A DNA stretch of 64,000 nucleotides from an uncultured Butyricimonas sp. (GCA_944321845.1 CALUMT010000001.1:1-64000); one strand, 5' to 3'. Counted from the first letter of the stretch, positions 25,711 through 33,668 are shown. Notes: generated by a model not told the origin, from the sequence alone. Numbers and translations are program-made.

Positions 25711-25930
25711 CGAGTAGGTACGAGGAAAAAAGCAGGATCTTCCAGGGGTTATCTTCGGGTTGTCTCCGGGTTATCTCCGGGTTATCTACCCTATTCGCCG
25801 CTTCATTGCCGCTTGATTCCCGCTTAATCACCGCTCCATGGATAGGCAAAGAAGCGACAATCGACTAATCATAGATAGCAGAATTCGGAAATTTTTCCCC
25901 AGTTAACCCCCAACCTCTACCTACACTCCC
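25711..25930. repeat. Second noncoding array of 11-bp phased degenerate repeats
   Basis: In one 11-base register from 25744 the units read like CGGGTTATCT with one extra base (starts 25744, 25755, 25766, 25777; two are identical), then CGCTTxATTxC (starts 25799, 25810, 25821, 25832). Less regular units of the same length can be drawn on to about 25930. Outer flanks carry GTAG (25714-25717) on the left and CTAC (25917-25920, 25921-25924) on the right within roughly inverted 15-base segments. The layout parallels the array at 181-388 although the units differ in sequence. It occupies part of an 840-base gap between divergent genes. The AT-rich 25931-26160 holds nothing else I can name. Confidence 0.65.
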
Positions 25931-26160
25931 CCCAAAAAACATTTTCCGATTTAACAATAACTATATAATATTATACATACAAATAATTACAAATGCTAAA
26001 ATAAAAAGGAAAAACACATCACTTAAGGATTTTAACCTCACGAGAATCTCCGAAACCCATTTTTAATATACACAAGCACAACTAACTATAAACTAACAAA
26101 AAACACTTGCAAAAATAAAACAAACGAATGAATTTTACCCCATCAACAAACAAAAAAAAT

Positions 26161-26823
26161 ATGACAAACACATCTATTAGTAAAACTCATTATTTAACAG
26201 GTATCATCGGAGACCACGTGCTGTACACTCGAAACGGACGGACACGGCTAAGACAACGACCGAGCCCCTCGCTCAAGCCAGTCGCCCCGGGCGTGGCAGC
26301 TCAACGGGAACGGATGGCCTCGGTGGCCATCTTTTACCGGTGCGCGCGGGATGCCGGTCTTTTCCCCTTCTGGCAACGAGCGAGCGCAGGAAGTCCAATG
26401 AACGGTTACACGCTGTTGACCCGGGAGAACCTCCCCGCGTTCGAAGCCGACGGGACTATCCGGGACTTCGACAAGTTGCAACCGACACCCGACCTGATGC
26501 CTTTGCCCGACCATCTGGGTATCACCCCCTCTGCCGACGGGGGATGGACAATCCGCTGGGACGTTTCAGAGTGGTTGCCCGGGACAGCGGCCGACGACCG
26601 TCTGTGCCTACTCGTAATGAGGGACGAGTCAACCTTTGCCCTCAAACCGCTGGACACGGGAGGGGCATGTAGGGCGGACGGCGAAGCGCACTTCACGTTG
26701 CCCGATGAACTAACAGATTTCAAGCACCTGTTCGCCTATTTTGCTTGCTCACGGACAGGGGCAACGAGTTCAAAGAGCAAGTATTTTGACCTTAATAGTT
26801 TCAAACATGAAACATTTTTTTAA
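26161..26823 (+). CDS. DUF6266-like protein, first of a pair
   Basis: About 220 residues from the ATG at 26161 (an upstream ATG at 26128 is possible). No signal peptide or membrane segment. The N-terminus reads HYLTGIIGDHVLYTRNGRTR, then RPSPSLKPVAPGVAAQRERM and SPMNGYTLLTREN. That pattern (G-x-VYYTRNGK, then P-x-TPAQ-x-x-R, then a beta-rich C-terminal half) is what I remember of DUF6266 proteins of Bacteroidetes, whose role is unknown. The gene two places downstream has the same plan. Base composition is more GC-rich than the AT-rich upstream gap. Confidence 0.65.
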   Translation: MTNTSISKTHYLTGIIGDHVLYTRNGRTRLRQRPSPSLKPVAPGVAAQRERMASVAIFYRCARDAGLFPFWQRASAGSPMNGYTLLTRENLPAFEADGTIRDFDKLQPTPDLMPLPDHLGITPSADGGWTIRWDVSEWLPGTAADDRLCLLVMRDESTFALKPLDTGGACRADGEAHFTLPDELTDFKHLFAYFACSRTGATSSKSKYFDLNSFKHETFF

Positions 26824-26992
26824 CGAGGACAAAGTCCCCCGGGGAGCCTGCAAGGCAGGTGTCCCCGAACTGGAAATGAACCGAAACAATGACCGCCAAC
26901 CCGCGTGTATCGTCCACTCCCGGGCTGAGGTGAAGAATAAAGCAGTGGACATAACCATTAACAGAAAGGAGGAATATCATGGGAACATTTGA
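26807..26992 (+). CDS. Small ORF overlapping both DUF6266-like genes
   Basis: 61 codons from ATG 26807 to a stop ending at 26992. It overlaps the end of the first DUF6266-like gene by 17 bases and the start of the second by 14, a layout typical of translational coupling. The peptide is hydrophilic with no recognised motif. It may be a real small protein or only a coupling ORF that carries ribosomes to the next start. Confidence 0.35.
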   Translation: MKHFFNEDKVPRGACKAGVPELEMNRNNDRQPACIVHSRAEVKNKAVDITINRKEEYHGNI

Positions 26993-27626
26993 CAACACCG
27001 CCATCAGCCGCAAACAACGCAACTCCGTCGGAGACCAGACGTTCTGCCAATGGAGAGGGAAAAACGTGGTGAAACAAAAAATCCAGGAGAACAAGTCGAA
27101 TACCCCAGCACAGCAGCAACAGCGCAAGCGCTGGAGCAAAGGGGTAGATATAGAGGTCCTGTTCGAAGCGGCATACACCATCGGTTTTCCCAGTCGCAAA
27201 CGCGTACACTCGCCAGCCAATGCCTTTTCCAGCGAAAACATGAAGAAAGAGAAAGGCGTGTTCACCACGGAGGAGGACGGCACGGTAACGGTCGATTACT
27301 CCCTCATCACGTGCGCCAAGGGCCGCCTGCGGTTACCAGCAGAGATAAACGTGTCGTACGAGACGGAAAACAACTCGCTGACGTTCTCGATAACAGCCGA
27401 AGAAGCCGGCGTGCGGCGCAACACGACGGATATCGTGTACGCTCTGGTCGTGGAGACGGAAATGTTCGATTCGGAACTAATGGAACTGGGACCCCGTGGC
27501 GAAGGAGGGATTAAGACGATGGAGCTGAAATCCGGGTGGTCGGCTACGGACTTAGCCATTTACGTGTTCGTCGTGTCGGAGGATGGCAAAAAGGCTTCCG
27601 ACTCACGCCACCTGACCGTGGAATAA
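26979..27626 (+). CDS. DUF6266-like protein, second of a pair
   Basis: 215 residues, no signal peptide. The N-terminus reads GDQTFCQWRGKNVVKQKI, then SNTPAQQQQRKRW and SPANAF, the same order of features as in the first gene (short beta segment, N/TPAQ-x-x-R helix, then S-P-x-N-x-F). The C-terminal half is beta-rich (NNSLTFSITAEEAGVRRN, VVETEMFDSELMELG). A strong AAGGAGG lies 6 bases before the ATG, within the overlapping small ORF. A clean intrinsic terminator follows at 27652-27685, so this is the last gene of the unit. Function unknown. Confidence 0.65.
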   Translation: MGTFDNTAISRKQRNSVGDQTFCQWRGKNVVKQKIQENKSNTPAQQQQRKRWSKGVDIEVLFEAAYTIGFPSRKRVHSPANAFSSENMKKEKGVFTTEEDGTVTVDYSLITCAKGRLRLPAEINVSYETENNSLTFSITAEEAGVRRNTTDIVYALVVETEMFDSELMELGPRGEGGIKTMELKSGWSATDLAIYVFVVSEDGKKASDSRHLTVE

Positions 27627-27651
27627 GGGAACCATTTACCCGTTCATCCCC

Positions 27652-27685
27652 GGACGTGCCATCGCGAATGGCACGTCCCTTTTTC
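27652..27685 (+). terminator. Intrinsic terminator after the DUF6266-like genes
   Basis: GGACGTGCCAT (27652-27662) pairs perfectly with ATGGCACGTCC (27668-27678), 11 bp with a 5-base loop, followed by CTTTTTC. It lies 26 bases after the stop at 27626. Confidence 0.85.
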
Positions 27686-27760
27686 TGTTGATTCTGGTCA
27701 ACATCCCGCTCCATTCTTGAATTACCGGCAAAAACGCGGACACCATCAGTATACGCCTCT

Positions 27761-28183
27761 CTATTTCCCGGAAGCACGGGAACAGTCTGGACAAACACCC
27801 TTCAGGACGTAATTGACGCTCTTCGTGACAAAGCCCTCGGGAAGCTCGACCACGGGCACGTGGATTTGCTTGAAGCAGAAGGTGCGATGGCAACGCTCGC
27901 AATAGAAATGCGAGTGCTGGTCCTCGAGTGAGCAATCGCAATCATCGCTGCAGACGGCATATTTCAGGGCACCGGAACCGTCATCGACACCATGAATCAA
28001 GTGGTGGGCATGAAAGAGCGTTATCGCCCGGAAAATGGTGGATTTGTCCACGGTTTCCAACTCCGTCTCCAAATCCGTCAACGACACGGCCCGGGACATG
28101 GAAAGCATGGCCCGCAGGACCAACAGGCGGGTGGCCGTGGGCTTAATGCCCCGCCGGTTCAATTTGGCAATACATTCATCCAT
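27761..28183 (-). CDS. Fur-superfamily metal-dependent repressor (probably Zur-like)
   Basis: 140 residues. Residues 1-80 are the winged helix (KPTATRLLVLRAM, DKSTIFRAITLF). The C-terminal dimerisation part has CSDDCDCSLEDQHSHFYCERCHRTFCF and a final CPDCS, giving the HSHFYC metal site and the paired CxxC structural zinc site. It starts 6 bases after the stop of the P-type ATPase gene and is co-transcribed with it. A palindrome in the ATPase promoter (30102-30118) is a likely operator. Position next to a zinc/cadmium-type pump favours a zinc or toxic-metal sensor, but iron or peroxide sensing is not excluded. Confidence 0.88.
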   Translation of the reverse strand: MDECIAKLNRRGIKPTATRLLVLRAMLSMSRAVSLTDLETELETVDKSTIFRAITLFHAHHLIHGVDDGSGALKYAVCSDDCDCSLEDQHSHFYCERCHRTFCFKQIHVPVVELPEGFVTKSVNYVLKGVCPDCSRASGK

Positions 28184-28189
28184 CAGTTG

Positions 28190-30061
28190 CTATTTTAATC
28201 GTTTCTGTATACTTACCGCGTTCAATATGGCCAACAGGGCCACACCGACATCGGCGAAAACGGCCGCCCATAAGGAAGCCCAACCGAGCGTGCCGAGTAA
28301 CAGGATAAGGAGTTTCAGGCCAAGAGCCAACACCACGTTCTGCCACACCACCCGACGGGTCAATCGCCCAACACGGATGGCCAAGGGTATCTTGAGCAGG
28401 CGGTCGTCCTGAATCACCACGTCGGCCGTCTCGATGGCCACGTCGCTCCCCAGCCCTCCCATGGCAATGCCCACGTCACTCAACGCCAACACCGGGGCAT
28501 CATTAATACCATCCCCCACGAAAGCCACCCGATGATCCCGTTTCAGCTCCTCGAGATGGCGCACCTTCCCCTCCGGGAACAAGTCCCCGTAACCGGCATC
28601 CACTCCAGCCTCCCCGGCCAACGTGTCGACAATCGCCTGCTTGTCGCCCGAGAGCACCTGTATCGTGGATATATTCAATGCCCGCAACTGGCGAATCGCC
28701 TCCCGGGCATCATCCTTAAGGGTGTCGGCCAAAAGCAATACCCCGGCAAAAACCGTTCCCCGGGCACAAGCGACCACCGTTCCCACCATCTCCTCCACCC
28801 CGGCAGGCACTATCACACCACGAGAACGCAACAAGTGAAGATTCCCCACCAGCAGCATCTCCCCATCCACCAGGGCCTCCATCCCGGCACCGGCCAATTC
28901 CGTAACCCGCTCAACGGGCAGCAGGGTAATTCCGCGTTCCCGAGCATGCGCCACGACGGCCTTCGCCAAGGGATGGTTGCTCCCCGCCTCCACGGAAGCC
29001 ACCAAACGCAAGAGCTCATCACCCGACATTTTCCCCGCGGGACAGACCCGAGTGACCTCGAACGTCCCCCGCGCGAGGGTTCCGGTCTTATCGAACACGA
29101 CGGCATCCACCCCCGTGATACTGTCCAGGAAGTTTCCTCCCTTGAAGAGAATCCCCAGCCGGGAAGCCGCACCAATACCCCCGAAATAGCCCAGCGGGAT
29201 GCTGACCACCAGGGCACAAGGACAGGAGATGACCAAAAAGACCAGTCCCCGGTAGAGCCAATCGCGAAAATCATAGACAAAACCGCTGTCCAAACAGGAG
29301 TACACCCACGGGCAAAGAACGATGAGCAGAGCCAATCCCGTCACCACGGGCGTGTAAATCCGGGCCACCCGACGGACGAGCAATTCGGCCGGAGCCTTAC
29401 GCTCCGCCGCCTCTTCCACCAGGGAAAGTACCCGGGCCAAGGCACTCTGGCCCGCGGGACGAATTACCCGCAAACGAACGGTACGGTCAATGACAATGCT
29501 CCCGGCTGGAACTTCCTCCCCTTCCCGGCATTCCCGAGGCAGACTCTCTCCCGTCAAGGCGGACATGTTGAACTCCGCGTTATTCCCCACCAACCGGCCG
29601 TCCAAGGGAACCCGTTCCCCGGCCTTTACCTCGATCAGCGCACCCACCACCACCTCATCCGGGGACAACACTCGCCTCTCTTCGCCCTCGACAACAGTCG
29701 CCGTATCCGGACGCACATCCACGAGTGACTTGATATGCCCCCGAGCCCGTTCCACGGCAGCCTCCTGTAATTTCTCCCCGACGGTATAGAAAAGCATCAC
29801 GGCCACGCCTTCCGGGTATTCCCCGATGACGAAAGCTCCCACCGCCGCGATACTCATCAAGGTAAACTCGTTGAAAACATCCCCTTTCCGAGCGCATTCC
29901 CAAGCCTCCCGCACCACGGGCAATCCCACGGGCAACAAGGCTAACAGGAACCACGCAAGCGTTATCCCGGGAGCCTGGAACCACTCCCAACTCATTTCCC
30001 GGAAGACGATGCCCGCCACGAGAAGAACAAATGCCCCTATTTCTATCCTGTATTTTCCCAT
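28190..30061 (-). CDS. Heavy-metal P1B-type ATPase (Zn/Cd/Pb exporter-like)
   Basis: 623 residues, an inner-membrane ATP-driven metal pump. Motifs in order: phosphatase TGES (170-173), membrane metal site CPC (280-282, in ISCPCALVVSIP), phosphorylated Asp in DKTGT (324-328), HP in the nucleotide domain (GSNHPLAKA) and GDGINDAPVLA. There is no N-terminal heavy-metal-associated domain, so it is shorter than ZntA-type pumps. CPC followed by a Zn-type helix suggests export of divalent metal. It leads a two-gene unit with a Fur-family regulator and is divergent from a ferredoxin-nitroreductase gene. Confidence 0.9.
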   Translation of the reverse strand: MGKYRIEIGAFVLLVAGIVFREMSWEWFQAPGITLAWFLLALLPVGLPVVREAWECARKGDVFNEFTLMSIAAVGAFVIGEYPEGVAVMLFYTVGEKLQEAAVERARGHIKSLVDVRPDTATVVEGEERRVLSPDEVVVGALIEVKAGERVPLDGRLVGNNAEFNMSALTGESLPRECREGEEVPAGSIVIDRTVRLRVIRPAGQSALARVLSLVEEAAERKAPAELLVRRVARIYTPVVTGLALLIVLCPWVYSCLDSGFVYDFRDWLYRGLVFLVISCPCALVVSIPLGYFGGIGAASRLGILFKGGNFLDSITGVDAVVFDKTGTLARGTFEVTRVCPAGKMSGDELLRLVASVEAGSNHPLAKAVVAHARERGITLLPVERVTELAGAGMEALVDGEMLLVGNLHLLRSRGVIVPAGVEEMVGTVVACARGTVFAGVLLLADTLKDDAREAIRQLRALNISTIQVLSGDKQAIVDTLAGEAGVDAGYGDLFPEGKVRHLEELKRDHRVAFVGDGINDAPVLALSDVGIAMGGLGSDVAIETADVVIQDDRLLKIPLAIRVGRLTRRVVWQNVVLALGLKLLILLLGTLGWASLWAAVFADVGVALLAILNAVSIQKRLK

Positions 30062-30082
30062 AATCTTTTAACTTTGCTGAAC

Positions 30083-30090
30083 CAAAGGTA
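30083..30090 (-). promoter_or_regulatory. -7 element of the P-type ATPase promoter
   Basis: On the minus strand TACCTTTG (30083-30090) matches TAnnTTTG and lies 21 bases before the start codon at 30061. A well-spaced -33 box is not clear; the palindrome at 30102-30118 covers that region. Confidence 0.45.
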
Positions 30091-30101
30091 CAATTTTTGC
30101 C

Positions 30102-30118
30102 TTGCAACTTGGTTGCAA
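30102..30118. promoter_or_regulatory. Probable Fur-family operator, perfect 7-3-7 palindrome
   Basis: TTGCAAC-TTG-GTTGCAA is an exact inverted repeat in the 107-base region between the divergent ATPase and nitroreductase genes. It sits just upstream of the ATPase -7 box, where a repressor would block polymerase. The size suits a Fur-family dimer, and the Fur-like gene is the second gene of the ATPase unit, so autoregulation is likely. Confidence 0.6.
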
Positions 30119-30168
30119 AACAAGAATCATGCAAAAACTATTATAAAAAACAACCGAATTCTACCATC

Positions 30169-31035
30169 ATGGAAGCATTGTTTCATATCAACCAGCCGGC
30201 CTGTATCCGTTGCGGAAGATGCGTGCAGATATGCCCATCACGTCTTTTCGCCCAGGAAAAACAAGGAGGAGACATCCAGGTCAAGGACACCGCCTCATGT
30301 ATCGGTTGCGGCCATTGTGTGGCTGCATGTCCGCGGGATGCCATCGAACACAAGCTATTCCCCCGGGAAAAAGTACACCCGTTCTCGCTGAAAGACTACC
30401 CCACACCCGAGCAGATGATGCTCGCATGCAAAGGGCGACGTTCCAACCGGGCTTTCAGCAAGGAAACTGTACCGATGGAGGCTTTACAACAAATCGTGGA
30501 AGCCGCCCATCGTGCTCCCACGGCCAGCAACCTGCAGCAAGTGAGTTTCACGGTCATCACGGACCCGCAACGTTTACGGCAAATCACGGAATTCACGATA
30601 AACGTGTACCGGGGTGTACTGAAGAAATTGCGCAACCCACTCCTAAAACCCCTTATCAAAGCGGCCATTCCTGATGCTTTCCGCTACATGCCGGTATTCG
30701 AACGGCTCAGCAGGGAATATGAAAAGGGGAACGACCTGATTCTACGGGGTGCGACCGCCGTCCTGCTTATCCATACGCCAGCGTCCTGCCGATTCGGAAT
30801 CGAGGACTCCAACCTGGCCTACCAGAACGGATCGCTGATGGCCGAATGTTTAGGAGTAAGCCAGTTCTACACGGGATTTGTACTTTCAGCCGTAAAACAG
30901 GAAAAGAAAGGCAGCCTGGAAAAATCACTGGGGATACAAGGAACAATCCGGGCAGGCATGGCTCTCGGTATGCCCGCCTTCCGTTTCACCAAGTATATAG
31001 ACAAGCAAGAAGAAGGATTCGTCAGGTATTTATAA
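30169..31035 (+). CDS. Ferredoxin-nitroreductase fusion protein
   Basis: 288 residues. The first 65 or so hold two 4Fe-4S motifs of the ferredoxin type (CIRCGRCVQICP and CIGCGHCVAACP). The rest is a nitroreductase/FMN-dependent fold with RRSNRAF near its start and AAHRAPTASNLQ, and NGSLMAECLGV later. Electrons probably pass from the clusters to flavin to reduce an unknown substrate. The frame opens at 30097, but the ATG at 30169 begins directly before the cluster domain. It is divergent from the metal pump across the palindromic operator and may share its control. Confidence 0.88.
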   Translation: MEALFHINQPACIRCGRCVQICPSRLFAQEKQGGDIQVKDTASCIGCGHCVAACPRDAIEHKLFPREKVHPFSLKDYPTPEQMMLACKGRRSNRAFSKETVPMEALQQIVEAAHRAPTASNLQQVSFTVITDPQRLRQITEFTINVYRGVLKKLRNPLLKPLIKAAIPDAFRYMPVFERLSREYEKGNDLILRGATAVLLIHTPASCRFGIEDSNLAYQNGSLMAECLGVSQFYTGFVLSAVKQEKKGSLEKSLGIQGTIRAGMALGMPAFRFTKYIDKQEEGFVRYL

Positions 31036-31039
31036 TAAA

Positions 31040-31067
31040 ACGGGGAGGACGATAGCGCCCTCCCCGT
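31040..31067. terminator. Bidirectional terminator between convergent nitroreductase and xth
   Basis: ACGGGGAGG (31040-31048) pairs perfectly with CCTCCCCGT (31059-31067). On the minus strand it is followed by TTTTATT, so it should end the dnaX-xth transcript; it lies 5 bases after the nitroreductase stop and may serve that gene too. Confidence 0.75.
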
Positions 31068-31086
31068 TCCAGTCTTACAGTCTGCC

Positions 31087-31848
31087 CTATTCAATCTCCA
31101 GCAGACAGGGACAATGATCGGAATGATTGACATCCGGCAATATTTTCGCATCCTTCAGGCGGGATTCCAGGTTACGGGTCGCCATGCAATAGTCGATACG
31201 CCATCCTTTATTGTTCTCCCGGGCCTTGAAGCGATAACTCCACCAGGAATACTGCCCACCCTCATCATGGAAATAACGGAAGGTGTCGATAAAACCCGAG
31301 TTGATGAAATGGTCAATCCACTCCCTCTCCTCCGGAAGGAAACCACTGTTGGTGGCATTACGCACGGGATCATGGATGTCGATCGGCCGATGGCAAATAT
31401 TGTAATCTCCACAAAGGATGAGTTGCGGACGGGTCTGTTGCAAGGCGTGAACGTATTGTTCGAAGTCGGCCAACCATTGCATCTTGAAAGCTTGACGTTC
31501 CTCCCCGGACGTTCCGGAAGGATGATAAACGCTAACAATGGACAAGTCGCCGAAATCAGCACGCAGGAAACGGCCCTCGTCGTCATAACGAGGTATTCCC
31601 ATACCGTACTCCACGTGGTCCGGCTGAATCTTGGTCAATATGGCCACACCGCTATATCCCTTCTTCTTGGCCGAGAAGAAATAGGATTTATAGCCCAGGG
31701 CCTCGAACTCCAGCGTCGGGATTTGTTCCGGCTGAGCTTTGGTTTCCTGCAGACAGATGACATCCGGTTGCTCCGCCGCCAACCAGTCCGTGAAGCCTTT
31801 CGAGAGAGCGGCTCTCAATCCATTCACGTTGTAGGTGATAATTTTCAT
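31087..31848 (-). CDS. xth: Exodeoxyribonuclease III
   Basis: 253 residues, a base-excision repair nuclease/AP endonuclease of the ExoIII (AP endonuclease 1) family. Family residues seen: ITYNVNGLRAA, CLQETKAQ (metal-binding Glu), SVYHPSG, GDYNICHRPIDIHDP, and the C-terminal DVNHSDHCPC with the catalytic Asp-His. The ATG at 31848 (MKIITYNVNG) is the family start; 31854 is also possible. It begins 18 bases after the dnaX tau stop on the same strand, so the two repair/replication genes are co-transcribed. Confidence 0.93.
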   Translation of the reverse strand: MKIITYNVNGLRAALSKGFTDWLAAEQPDVICLQETKAQPEQIPTLEFEALGYKSYFFSAKKKGYSGVAILTKIQPDHVEYGMGIPRYDDEGRFLRADFGDLSIVSVYHPSGTSGEERQAFKMQWLADFEQYVHALQQTRPQLILCGDYNICHRPIDIHDPVRNATNSGFLPEEREWIDHFINSGFIDTFRYFHDEGGQYSWWSYRFKARENNKGWRIDYCMATRNLESRLKDAKILPDVNHSDHCPCLLEIE

Positions 31849-31866
31849 AGTCATATTATTTGTTTA

Positions 31867-33617
31867 TTATTCTAATTCCAATCCAAAAAGGGTTTTCAAT
31901 TCAGCCACAGCAGGATTTATCGCCATGAAATGATCCAACTTGTCCTTCGAGGTAAAAAGGCGCTTCTGCTCCCGCCCGTCATCCTGCTCCACATAAAGAC
32001 AGACATTCAGGGATATGTAACCGTTATTCAAATGTTTCTCCAAAAAAGAAAGCAGGTAAGGCTGCAAATCATTAACCCGTTCCAACAAAAAGTCATTGTC
32101 CACCTCAATGGTTATCACAAAGCCCTCAACCTTGGGCGGATGGGAGGTTAAAGCGACCTTCACGGCCTGATCGGCCTTCAACGTGGTGATATAGGTCTGC
32201 AAAGCTGTTTTTACTTTCTCCCCCGTAAAAGCGTCCTTAGCCTTCACGCGAAGATCACTCGCGTCACGAGCTACCGTTTTCTCCTTGGGTGAGTCTTCCC
32301 GTGTTTCATTCATCGCCTGCTTCAGACTAAACGAGGACACCGGGGCTGTTTTCAAAGGACGAGAACTACCCGTCGGCATTGTTGGTCGGGAAGAGACGGC
32401 AGGTTGAGGGGCAACCGGTCTATCCGAGGTTGAGGATGTTGTTGCTCCTTGCTGAAACTTACCTCCAAATCCCTCTATTTTCAACAAAACAGACGAGGAG
32501 TCTATACTAAGGCTTTTTTTTTTAATTCATTGATCTGGCAAAGCTTGATAAGCATAAGTTCCACGCACAAGCGTTTTTCCACCCGAATCTTGTACTGCAT
32601 CTCGCATTGTTCCACGATTTTCAAGGCATCGAATATAAAATCGGGGGTAAGCACTTGCGCCTGTTGCAAATAACGATCCCGAATGGAAGCGCTCACTTCC
32701 AGAAGACGAGCCGTCACCGGTTCCCGGGCCACTAGAAGATCCCGAAAATGTTTTCCCAAACCGTTCACGAAATTGCCTCCATCGAATCCCTTGGTCATGA
32801 TTTCATCAAATACCAGGAAAGATTCGGCCACTTTGCCAGCGTTGAACAAATCGGTCAACTTGAAATAGTAATCATAATCCAACACGTTCAGGTTCTCGAT
32901 AACCTTGTCATAAGTCAGGGTCTTTCCACAAAAGCTAACAACCTGATCAAATATCGAGAGCGCATCCCGCATGGCACCATCCGCTTTTTGGGCAATCACG
33001 TTCAAGGCCTCTTCCTCCGCCTGCACCCCTTCCTTGGCAGCGATGTATTTTAGATGCTCGATGGCATCGGGTACTGTAATCCGGTTGAAATCGTATATCT
33101 GGCAACGGGAAAGTATAGTTGGCAATATCTTGTGCTTTTCGGTCGTCGCCAGGATGAATATCGCATGGGCAGGGGGTTCTTCCAGGGTTTTCAAGAATGC
33201 ATTGAAAGCGGAGGTACTCAACATGTGCACCTCGTCGATGATATAGACACTATATTTTCCAACCTGGGGCAGGATACGCACCTGATCAACCAACCCTCGG
33301 ATATCGTCAACACTATTGTTGGAAGCCGCATCCAACTCATGAATATTCAAGGAACGTCCCGCATTAAACGCCTTACAGGATTCACACTCGTTACAAGGTT
33401 CGGCGTTGGGCTGGAGATTCATGCAATTAATCGTTTTGGCGAATATCCGGGCACAAGTCGTTTTCCCTACCCCACGAGGTCCGCAGAACAAATAAGCTTG
33501 CGCCAACTGCTTGTTCAATATGGCATTCCTTAAGGTGGAAGTAATTGAATGCTGCCCGATAACCGTATCAAAAGTCACCGGTCTGTATTTACGCGCAGAA
33601 ACGATAAAATTCTCCAT
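31867..33617 (-). CDS. dnaX: DNA polymerase III tau subunit, made by -1 shift at an A10 run
   Basis: Full-length clamp-loader tau. The zero frame codes 368 residues up to an A10 run (32514-32523 on the plus strand as T10), then ends 3 residues later. A -1 shift (or one extra transcribed A) at that run joins it to a second open frame with no in-frame stop, giving about 583 residues. The extension (about 215 residues) is Pro/Ser-rich, then ends in a compact domain as expected for the tau tail that contacts polymerase alpha. The second frame has no good start of its own, supporting a joined product. The total length is normal for Bacteroidales DnaX. Confidence 0.82.
32502..33617 (-). CDS. dnaX: DNA polymerase III gamma subunit (unshifted dnaX product)
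   Basis: 371 residues in the zero frame: the AAA+ clamp-loader ATPase with Walker A GPRGVGKTT (about 45-53), a four-Cys zinc module (CMNLQPNAEPCNECESC), Walker B/DExx YIIDEVHML, the SRC sensor (ILSRCQIYDF) and the C-terminal collar domain. The frame ends in KKKALV and TAG directly after the A10 slippage run, so this is the short gamma form. The clamp loader places the sliding clamp on primed DNA. A promoter lies at 33669-33700. Confidence 0.92.
   Translation of the reverse strand: MENFIVSARKYRPVTFDTVIGQHSITSTLRNAILNKQLAQAYLFCGPRGVGKTTCARIFAKTINCMNLQPNAEPCNECESCKAFNAGRSLNIHELDAASNNSVDDIRGLVDQVRILPQVGKYSVYIIDEVHMLSTSAFNAFLKTLEEPPAHAIFILATTEKHKILPTILSRCQIYDFNRITVPDAIEHLKYIAAKEGVQAEEEALNVIAQKADGAMRDALSIFDQVVSFCGKTLTYDKVIENLNVLDYDYYFKLTDLFNAGKVAESFLVFDEIMTKGFDGGNFVNGLGKHFRDLLVAREPVTARLLEVSASIRDRYLQQAQVLTPDFIFDALKIVEQCEMQYKIRVEKRLCVELMLIKLCQINELKKKALV
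32514..32523 (-). other. Slippage/frameshift site in dnaX (A10 on the coding strand)
   Basis: Ten consecutive A residues on the coding strand, read TTA AAA AAA AAA GCC in the zero frame, with a stop three codons later. A -1 shift continues AGC CTT and enters the long second frame. E. coli dnaX shifts at A AAA AAG and Thermus dnaX at an A9 run by transcript slippage, so the same gene uses the same trick. A weak AGAC/GTCT stem lies just downstream. Confidence 0.8.
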
Positions 33618-33668
33618 GATGATTATTTAGTTATTACACACTCACGCTATTCCCTCGTAACGCATGGA

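Noticed and set aside
25637..25849. 70-codon minus-strand frame in the 25.7-kb gap
   Set aside because: Its first half is read through the 11-bp repeat units, with no conserved motif; chance frame.
31867..32487. Separate gene, or pseudogene, downstream of a truncated dnaX
   Set aside because: The frame has no good start and joins dnaX exactly at A10 by a -1 shift, the known behaviour of this gene. A sequencing error in the homopolymer cannot be excluded.
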